Of a stretch of DNA of 64,000 nucleotides, positions 56,055 to 64,000 are shown piece after piece. Origin of the DNA: Erigeron canadensis (taxonomy: Eukaryota; Streptophyta; Magnoliopsida; Asterales; Asteraceae); assembly GCF_010389155.1 (NCBI RefSeq), contig NC_057766.1, positions 33,427,516-33,491,515 of the forward strand, in the 5' to 3' direction. Within the stretch, counting starts at the first letter, position 1. Every line of letters begins with the position of its first letter. The position numbers and the translations under genes are program-made. A model generated the notes under the pieces. That model searched no databases, had not been told where the DNA came from, and saw only the letters and a list, made by a program, of their open reading frames with translations.

Positions 56055-56523
56055 GCAAAAGATGGAAATTTTTTATAAAACAATCGTTTTTCAAAGGTGT
56101 TTTGTCAAACAAATTTTCGAAAAAAACCGTTTGTACAAGTGGGTAAAGTATTATTTCAAAAACCGGTTTCAAATTTTTGGCTCGAAAGTGGTATTTGATT
56201 TACCGATTTCAAAAAAAAGAGTTTGAACTTGGTATTTCAATTACCGGGTTCGAGTGTGTTGTCAAATCAATGTCTCGTCCTCCTGCATAGCCACTGTTCA
56301 TCTGCAAAAGTTGGTACAAACTTCGAACCCGGTAATTGAAATACCAAGTTCAAACTCCTTTTTTTGAACCCGGTAATTTAAATACCACTTTCGAGCCAAA
56401 AATTTAAAACCGGTTTTTGAAATACCACTTTACCCACTTGTACAAACGTTTTTTTTTTCGAAAACTTGTTTGACAAAACACCTTTGAAAAACGACTGTAA
56501 AAAAAAAAAATTCGCAAAAGATG
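56055..56523. mobile_element. Mutator-like foldback MITE (449 bp) with 10-bp target duplication
   Basis: The direct repeat GCAAAAGATG at 56055-56064 and 56514-56523 flanks an element starting GAAATTTTTTATAAAACAAT and ending as its inverse. The inverted arms extend about 190 bp each around a spacer of about 60 bp (56,260-56,315). Long terminal inverted repeats and a 9-11-bp duplication are typical of Mutator-like elements. There is no coding capacity. Confidence 0.8.
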
Positions 56524-57310
56524 TTATAAAAACAGAATCGACAAACTTATATACAAAGGGGAGTGATATTCGTACCACATGTTTTGATTAATCTACCATA
56601 CATGTAATTTAATAACTTGTATAATGTGTTCATAAAGTTATACTGTGTGGTAAATTTATCAAAATTTGTGCTATGAATATCATTTCCCATATACAAAGAT
56701 CATTAATAACTTGAGTTATTCTATAAATCAAAGTTAAAGAGTTGTAAAGTAAACTTCAATTTAATATGGGTTGTAAAGTGCTCTTGATGTAACAAACATT
56801 GTGTGTTAAACTCTAAAAAAAGAAAGGTAAGTTGACAGTTACGTCTTAACCTTGTGTAAGGATACAAGGTACTCATCATCCTTACCCAGTAAAGATATTA
56901 TGTCTGCGAAATACCTCCACACAATACCCACATATACTTGGGGCGACACACTCAAGGTTTGAATCCGCGTCCCATATTGGCAAAGGACTTCACATTTGTA
57001 GATCCAACTGCTAAGGCAACTGTTGGCCACTTGAGCTAACTTAAATGGTTGTGTGTTTACTTCTATATCAAAATAGCAAATGGGGTGGATTATTCTTGTT
57101 AATATAACAGGCCATTTCATTTCATTATTTACTGCTTCAGTTCATTACACAAACCCATGTTGCTAGGTTATAAGTAATACTGTAAGTAATAGTGTAGTAA
57201 CAAAAGTAGAAGCATACACAACAAAGGTGACCAAAAAGCAACCCCAAAACATGTATGCAAAAGCTAAGTTCTAACTTCTAAGCACTACGGCATAACTGGA
57301 CATTGTGTAG
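56524..57310. other. Intergenic and 3' UTR of the RING-type BARD1 gene
   Basis: The stop codon of the downstream gene is at 57,311. Short ORFs (for example 56839-57120, minus) show nothing that I recognise. Confidence 0.45.
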
Positions 57311-60300
57311 TTACGACCTAGAAGTAAAAGGCAGTAAACTGCAAGCAGCAACAGATTCCAAAATCCAAGTATGACCAACAACCCGTGACCCATATTCTTG
57401 AGCTACATTCTCTGCTGCAGCTAATCTTTGAAATTTGATTGCTTCTTCATCTTCAAACTCATAGCGATCTGAAAGGTCGGCATTGTAAACAACCAAAGTA
57501 ACTTGATTTGCTTTCACATCTCCAGCAGCATTACTTGTTGACATTAGTTGATCCTTGACCTCACTGATAGTGCCTCCAGCAGTGGTAACCAAGTTTAAGA
57601 GATCATTCTTGAAAGCTTTCACAAAATTCCCAATAAAGTAAAAGTTCATGTTGTTGAAAAGTTTTGGACCCTGCAAAAAAATAAAAAGGTTAGGTATTGT
57701 GTTTTATTTCTCCCAGAACATTTGAGAGTGAATCAACAAAGTGCAACTTTAATGAGCATCAGTTAATATACAAGATAAAGTTCTTACATTATTAAGAACT
57801 CTTAGCCTCCCAGCTTTGGGGCCACCAGAACAGCCATGGGTATCAAGAGTAACTTCATAGGGCTCTGGATCAACAAGACATCCAGCTTCAATGCATGCTT
57901 TTACCCCTGAAACAAAATTCACATGTTTGTTCAATAAAAACACCAAGATGAAGATAACATTTGAAAAAAAGAAAACTCACACTTTGTTGTAACAATCCAT
58001 CTGCCATTCAGAATGGCCATCAGAACTTTCAGTGTTCTTGTGCACGCACCGTTGGAATCTGTGGCAGCAATGACATGGGTAACATTATTTCTCCAGTATT
58101 TGGACACAATCGCCCCACTACTTCTTCCAAAATCAACCAAAGAATACTGCATTTTAAAGTAATCGTTAAAAAATATATATATATGAATGAAACAAACATT
58201 CTAACATGTCGAACACAAGCAAGCTTGAAATATTTACAAATATATATATATATATATATATATTTACCAACCTTTTCTTCTGGAGAAAGAGCAGAACCAC
58301 ATAACACCAAATCCTTTCCACCAGCTAACAATGTTGTACTTGTACAAGAATTCAAACTCGAAGATATTCTGCAATCAGTTTAATTGACACAGAAAAGGTG
58401 TTATGCATATGGATATACTCGTTAAAAAATACTAAAGTATCATACTATAAACAGTTTTAAGCATACAAAAACTAACTAATCTAGATGATAGATAAAATAT
58501 ATTTAGCAGCTAATACCTTTTCTCAGTAACTATCTTCCCAGCTTTTGACTTCTTTTCTCTTGGAAATTTTGTTGATATATGTTTCGGGCACAGCAACAGC
58601 AAATCCTCCTATAAAAAGTATAGGGTTAAAAAACCATGAATACATTATAAACCTATAACTTCAAAATCCCTGAGTGTGTACAAATAGTACTTACTTGATC
58701 CCATCTGCAATCTTCAACGTGATATGCACAAGGCACGTGGTAAGATCTTTGACATGACTTCATAAAGCAACCAAGAACAGCCCCCTTTTTACCACAGCTG
58801 GCACACTTCAACTTGTTAGCCCTTGCCACTTCAGATTCTAAGTTCTTAATAAGTCCACTCTTGTTGAAGTAAATTTGTGGAGCCCTGCATTGTACGAGAT
58901 CATAAGGTATAATTTAATAACTTAATATCAACTTCTTAGCTCAAACAAAATGTGCAAGATTGTAAGGTCCAACTGCATACCATGAAATACATTTTTCATG
59001 AACATGTGTAACCTTAGAGAAATTAGAGAGACTGCCAGTCACTTCCTTTCCTTGAGCATAGGATACAATTGGTCCACTTACCTGCACAATTTATTGATAA
59101 AGAATGTAAGCTTCACATTCTCTATTAATTTCAGAGAAACACATGACTTTAAGAAATACAATAAGGGTTTCAGAACTCACAATCGAGCACTCAGAAGTGT
59201 GACAAAAAGCACAAAGATTCTCTCTCAAATCCAAACGATCCAAAACAACAGATGGCTTTTCACCAGATAGAGATTTTTCAAACTTGGTCTCCAAATTTGT
59301 AGTTATATTATCACAAGAAACACCATTACTCTGAGGAAGGCCATTTAAGTCCAGCTCAGTATCATTTTTCTTTTGCCTTTTGCCTTCATTGGTTTGACAG
59401 GCGGTTCCAGAGATGCATCTAGTGTTCAACTCTACATTTGTGACATGGGCATCATTCTCAGCTGGTCTCTTTGATGAACATACCGAATTCTGTGAAAAGA
59501 AGACCATCAAAAAATTATTACAATATTGTAAAAAAGAAGTACACACATACATGATACAAGTGACCATTTAATCCAAACTCAAATCTCACTCCATACTCCA
59601 TAGTAATGTAACACTAGAATGTATAATTGCAAAAAGCAAATACCAATAGAATGCTAGGTGTATGCATTTTTGCACCAGTCACATGGAAAAACTAACATGA
59701 TAACTGACACCAGAAAACTATAAATATACTGCACGAAATGTCAATATTCACTATTCTCATCCTAAAATGCCACAACAAAATTACTTCTATGTAAGACATT
59801 CAGATATTCAGAAAAATTGCAGCTATAAAAATAATGTGTATTACCTTATGGCAACCATTTGGATCACTAGAATTACCATCATCTTTGCTATCACTCGAAA
59901 ACGGAGGGCTCATCTGCTCCATCTGCATAAATCCAACTCCACCAACACCAGTCTCCAATTCCTTCTCACCCACCGCCTTCCGCTCTGCATCTAAAACACC
60001 AGGATTCTCACCAACACTCTTCTTAAACTCTTGTTTTCGACCACTTTCAGGGGTAGTAACAGCAGAGCCGTTCAATAGGGTAGGCATATCAGTTTGCAAA
60101 TTCACTGACTTAACATCTGCAGAGATGAAAATCAGCCATTGAATAATCAAAAATTGGATGAAGATAACACTTATAACAGTAACATACAAAATAAAGATCA
60201 TTTCTTCTTACCCGAACATACAGGATGAACAAGACTTGCATTGAAGGTGGCATCAAGATTCTTATAAATGTTAACAATATTTTCCATAAAAGATGCAGAT

Positions 60301-61360
60301 TTAACCTCTGCCATACAATAAAAATAAACATTTTAATCAGACTAAGCAAATGAAAAAAAGGAAAAACGTTACAATATAGATGACAAACTACACAAAAAGG
60401 TACTCAACATATCCAAACAATTACTCTGTATTTAAAAAACAAAACTTTGATTTTACTACAAGCCTAAAGTGACTAACTTACAAATTGTCACCAAATTAAG
60501 AGCTTTGTGTAAGTAGCCAATCATGACCAACAACATATACGCATAATTGTGTAAACAATCATTCATTCTTAAACAAACAACTCAGAAAAATCTTGTTAAC
60601 AGGTTTTCAATTTACCATATTTCAAGCATAATACCAAAGTACCAAACCAATTATCAAAATAATCACTTATGTATTTATCCTTTTTAACAGTACTGTAAAT
60701 ACTTTATTGACCACAAACAGTTTTTGTAATGCAATAATAGTGACTAGCTAATAACCTAGTCCGAAAAATTTATTTATTATTTTTAAAAAGTCTTTAAATT
60801 TGTGACAAATATCTAAAAAGTTTGTAACTTTATATGCATCAAGGTCACAAATATATATGTTTTCATCAAAACAATTAACACATATATATCTAACTAAAGT
60901 TTAATAAAATAAATCAGCAACTGTAATACCCAAAAGTAAATTCCTAAAAAAATAATAAGAAAAAACACACCTTGATGAACATATGAATGTTTACAAGCAG
61001 GACACTCAGATGTAGCCTCAGACAAACACGAACTGTAAAATCCAATAAAAAGAGTTAAATAATATTATCAAAGATTTATTTAAAGAAATGAAATAATTGA
61101 AAAGTAACTTACTTGCAAAAAATATGAGTGCAGGGAAGCAATACAGGCTTTTTAAACAACCCTAAACTGCAAAATAAATTAAAAAAACAAAAAATCAAAG
61201 ATGTTAGAAAGTAGTACTATTTTATATAAATAAAAATAAAGAAATAAATTTGTGAAAAAACGAACCAAAGGGGGCATTTGAGTTCAAGGCCAAGCTTTTG
61301 TAAATGAAGAACATAAGGATTCAGTAGAGATCTTTGATTAGAAGATATTATTTGTTCCAT
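57311..61360 (-). CDS. BARD1: BARD1-type protein (RING, ePHD, two BRCT), 13 exons, 670 aa
   Basis: Plant BARD1 pairs with BRCA1 as a RING heterodimer in homologous recombination repair and also represses WUSCHEL (ROW1). Exons: 61360-61266, 61166-61113, 61032-60971, 60307-60212, 60116-59845, 59489-59181, 59081-58981, 58884-58695, 58608-58517, 58368-58272, 58146-57981, 57906-57788, 57670-57311; all are GT/AG and phase-consistent. The RING ligands are complete: C29, C32, C44, H46, C49, C52, C59, C62. The motif LHLQKLGLELKCPLC favours BARD1 over BRCA1. ePHD ligands run from C286/C289 and HVHEKC (322-327) through C357, C360, C369, C374, H379, C382 to C400 and H403. BRCT1 covers about 430-550 and BRCT2 about 552-670. 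No internal ATG or stop problems are seen. Confidence 0.9.
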
Positions 61361-62403
61361 TTTTCTTGATTTTGATTGATGACGAAAAAAAAAAAGGTGG
61401 GTTTTAAGTAGTACTAGTAATAGTCAAAGATTGCTGCTTGCTGGCTAAAAAAAATATACTACTCGTATATGTGTGTGACTTGATTGATATGAATAACAAG
61501 CAGAAAATGAGCGGCCAGGATTATATACTGAAGGTGGGGCCTACTGTTAGGAATAGCGGGATATCTCAAACGAGGCGCGGATGGCATTTCAAGTTTTTCT
61601 TTTTCATTTCATTTCATTTTAACAACACAAATATTCATTCCTCCCGCCACTCTCTCCCAATTTTTTTCTTTTAAATGTTTTTTTTTTCTATTTCAAACGA
61701 TTCTTTATATGGACACAAATTAAAGTTATTAAACTATACCTTTAACCACCTAGAAATTGGTCTTAGTGTTTTATTATATTTACACCGAATCCGATTTACC
61801 TAAAATCCTAAATAAATAAATAAATACAAAACTCATATGTTAAATGATATTAAACCATTTATTTGGTATTAATAGTGGGGATGTGAAAATATTTTGCAAA
61901 ATTATACCTAATAATACACTATGCGTTATTATTAAGGATAAGTTTTAAATGAATTATAAACATGCAATAACAATTTTTTTATCTTTAGAGTTCTAAGCTA
62001 TCTTTACATAGTGAATATATAGTTTTTATTGGCCAAACTCCTAATAAATTTTATAAACTAGCAAAACTTTTGATTATTTATGATATTGATAAACTTATAA
62101 ATAGTTTTTGAAAAATAACATATGTGTTGCGCAATGATGTAACATACAATGTTGTGGATGTGGAAGTTAAAATCTTTTGGGCTTGAATGATTTAAATCAT
62201 TAACACATACTTATACAACAATTAGGCTTTGACTTTGAGAATCAAAATCAGTTAGCCCAATTCCTATTGAGCATGATAATAATCAGGGCCAGGGTATTAT
62301 ATTGGGCCTATTATATCATTTACGTGCTACATTTAGCCCAATACCAGAAATTAACTACAGTAATAGTTTGTACTTTGTAGCCGAATAAGTGCTAAAATTA
62401 CAA
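61361..62403. other. Intergenic; BARD1 upstream region, AT-rich
   Basis: The 5' UTR and promoter of the minus-strand BARD1 gene should lie at 61,361-61,700. ORFs here are short and I recognise none. Confidence 0.5.
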
Positions 62404-63240
62404 ATTTTGGAAATCCTTAAAAGCACCAAACGAGCTTGGATGACTGGTGTGTTATTTGAAGAATATGTTCGCCAACTTGATAAAAAAAAATGGTTGAAGA
62501 ATAATTCTCTTGATTGTGGATAATTGCCCTGCTCATCTAAAAATTATTGAAGGATTACGAAATGTTGAATTATTTTTTTCACACCAAACACAACTTCAAA
62601 AATTCAACCTTGTGACGCGGGAATCATACGAGCTTTTAAGATGCATTATCGTCGTCGATTTTATAGAAGTCTTTTGGAGGGTTATGAATTAGGGGTTCCA
62701 AATCCAGCAAAAATAAATGTATTAGATGCAATGAATCTTGCAATTTCAGCATGGACTATGGATGTTCATGCAAATACAATTGCGAACTGCTTTCGTCATT
62801 GTAAACTTCGATCAACAGATAACATGACTTTTGAGAACTCATATGAAAGTGGTGAAAGCACTCAAGAACTCTAGAATTTGATCAAAGAGTTGGGTTATCG
62901 CAATGCCATGGATGTCGAAGATGTTTTGACTCACCCAGAAGAAAATGTAGTTGCACAGTTGTTGACTGATGAATAAATTATTAAAAGCGTTATTGGAATT
63001 AATAAAGATATCGATGAAAAAGGTGATGAAAGTTCTACAATGAAGCCCCTTTCGCGAAACGAAGCTATTAAAGCGGCAATCACATTAACAATTTTTTGTT
63101 GAGCTATGAGAAAACAACACCAAAAGTTCTTACCATGCTAAGGAAAATTAGAGACGAGATTCAAGGGGAAATTGATTTCAACAATAAACAAAAGACAATT
63201 GAGTCATTTTTCAATAAACCTTCAAAAATCATTCATGTAA
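62404..63240 (+). pseudogene. Tigger/pogo-type DDE transposase remnant
   Basis: Frames in order give KRAWMTGVLFEEYVRQLDKK (about 62,428-62,488), ILLIVDNCPAH with the second catalytic Asp (about 62,500-62,532), GLRNVELFF, IIRAFKMHYRRRFYRSLLEG (about 62,624-62,682), an alpha-helical end, and IQGEIDFNNKQKTIESFF near 63,160-63,215. This is the pattern of plant CENP-B-like/Tigger transposases (DDE_1 family). At least three frameshifts and several stops make it inactive. The 5' half (DNA-binding domain, first Asp) is absent. Confidence 0.75.
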
Positions 63241-64000
63241 TATGCTATATATAAGGAATTATTAGTTTATATTTTATATGGGGTCTAAAGAAATTATAAA
63301 AAATGTATTATCTTATAATTTTAGTGAATTATTAATTTAGCACCCTATCCCCGAGTTGGGACCGACAAAACTATTATCTTAGAGAGTTTATTAAATAATC
63401 GAGTATTAATTTATCGAGTTTCTACTATATGTGCAAAAATAATAATGTATGCCTTGGTTACACGTCTAACAATCAAGATTGAATAAGTGATTAACACATT
63501 TGCTTATGGAGATGTTGCCTTTTAAGGTTGGGGGGTCATATTTTATCATTTAGATAGAACATGAAAGTAACCGAGCTCTCTACAATGTTGTGATAGGGGT
63601 AAGCAGGCTATATGCATCTCAACCTACCCACATACTGTTAAGGTATTGAAATCTAAAACTCATATAAAACGGTATTTCTATCGTATATTAGCTTGATTAC
63701 AATTAAACAATAATTTAAAATAAAAAAAAAAAAAGGTGACATCGTACTTCGGTCAATTTCTCATGGCTAATGCTACTCATTGCTAATGGCCTCATGCTAT
63801 AGTTTTCTGCATCGGTCATGTATGAGAATGTCATTTTTTATTAATATATTTTTTTAACATTTACTTTATTTTTGTGTGATTCTATCTTATCAAACATGTT
63901 GAATAAGCCAAAACTTTAAATAAAGTTGTAAACTTGCAAAGTTGCATAACCACTTCAACTTAAAATTTTGAGAACATACAATAATATATGAAATATTGAT
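63241..64000. other. AT-rich sequence, nothing recognised
   Basis: No ORF or repeat structure that I can name. Confidence 0.4.

Noticed and set aside
57311..61360. Naming the distal gene BRCA1
   Set aside because: The RING start LHLQKLGLELKCPLC and the length of 670 aa fit plant BARD1 (714 aa) better than BRCA1 (941 aa), although both share ePHD and BRCT.

Overview
The window reads as nuclear DNA of a dicot, probably a member of the Asteraceae. It is AT-rich and has plant-type introns. It carries single-copy plant genes (Golgi alpha-mannosidase II, proteasome maturation factor UMP1, BARD1-type RING/ePHD/BRCT genes) next to a repeat-rich half. The family guess rests on the long third ORF of the retrotransposons, which resembles ORFs I know from Tanacetum/Artemisia-type elements. 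It is an inference.

Repeat half (1-40,000). Positions 1-9,268 hold most of a Sirevirus-like Ty1/copia element on the minus strand (copy A): LTR, tRNA-Met primer site, gag, a damaged pol, and the start of a third ORF that leaves the window. It sits in a degenerate minisatellite of about 7.3 kb (9,269-16,613; units of about 37 bp and 26 bp, with longer repeats superimposed). That array is interrupted by about 4 kb of AT-rich DNA with two hairpin elements, a LINE remnant and a Helitron-like end, then resumes at 20,693-21,010. A second, younger element of the same family (copy B, 21,607-39,581, minus strand, 5-bp target duplication TATTG) is split by a 100-N gap. The sequence on both sides of the gap is the same 5.5 kb, so the apparent second gag-pol-ORF3 is most likely an unmerged contig overlap. 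The real element would be about 12.4 kb. A 339-bp Helitron follows.

Gene half (40,900-61,400). Golgi alpha-mannosidase II (+, 4 exons, 1163 aa by my model) and UMP1 (+, 4 exons, 142 aa) are complete. Two BARD1-type genes lie in tandem on the minus strand. The distal one (57,311-61,360) has 13 exons and RING, ePHD and two BRCT domains (670 aa). The proximal one (51,780-54,097) has kept the last nine coding exons in frame but lost the RING exons (486 aa). The DNA between them holds small non-autonomous elements: hAT-like MITEs, a 117-bp Helitron and a 449-bp Mutator-like foldback.

The right end (61,400-64,000) is intergenic and contains a decayed Tigger/pogo-type transposase. I see no rRNA, tRNA or CRISPR. 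The four host genes act separately: N-glycan processing in the Golgi, 20S proteasome assembly, and DNA repair or chromatin control.
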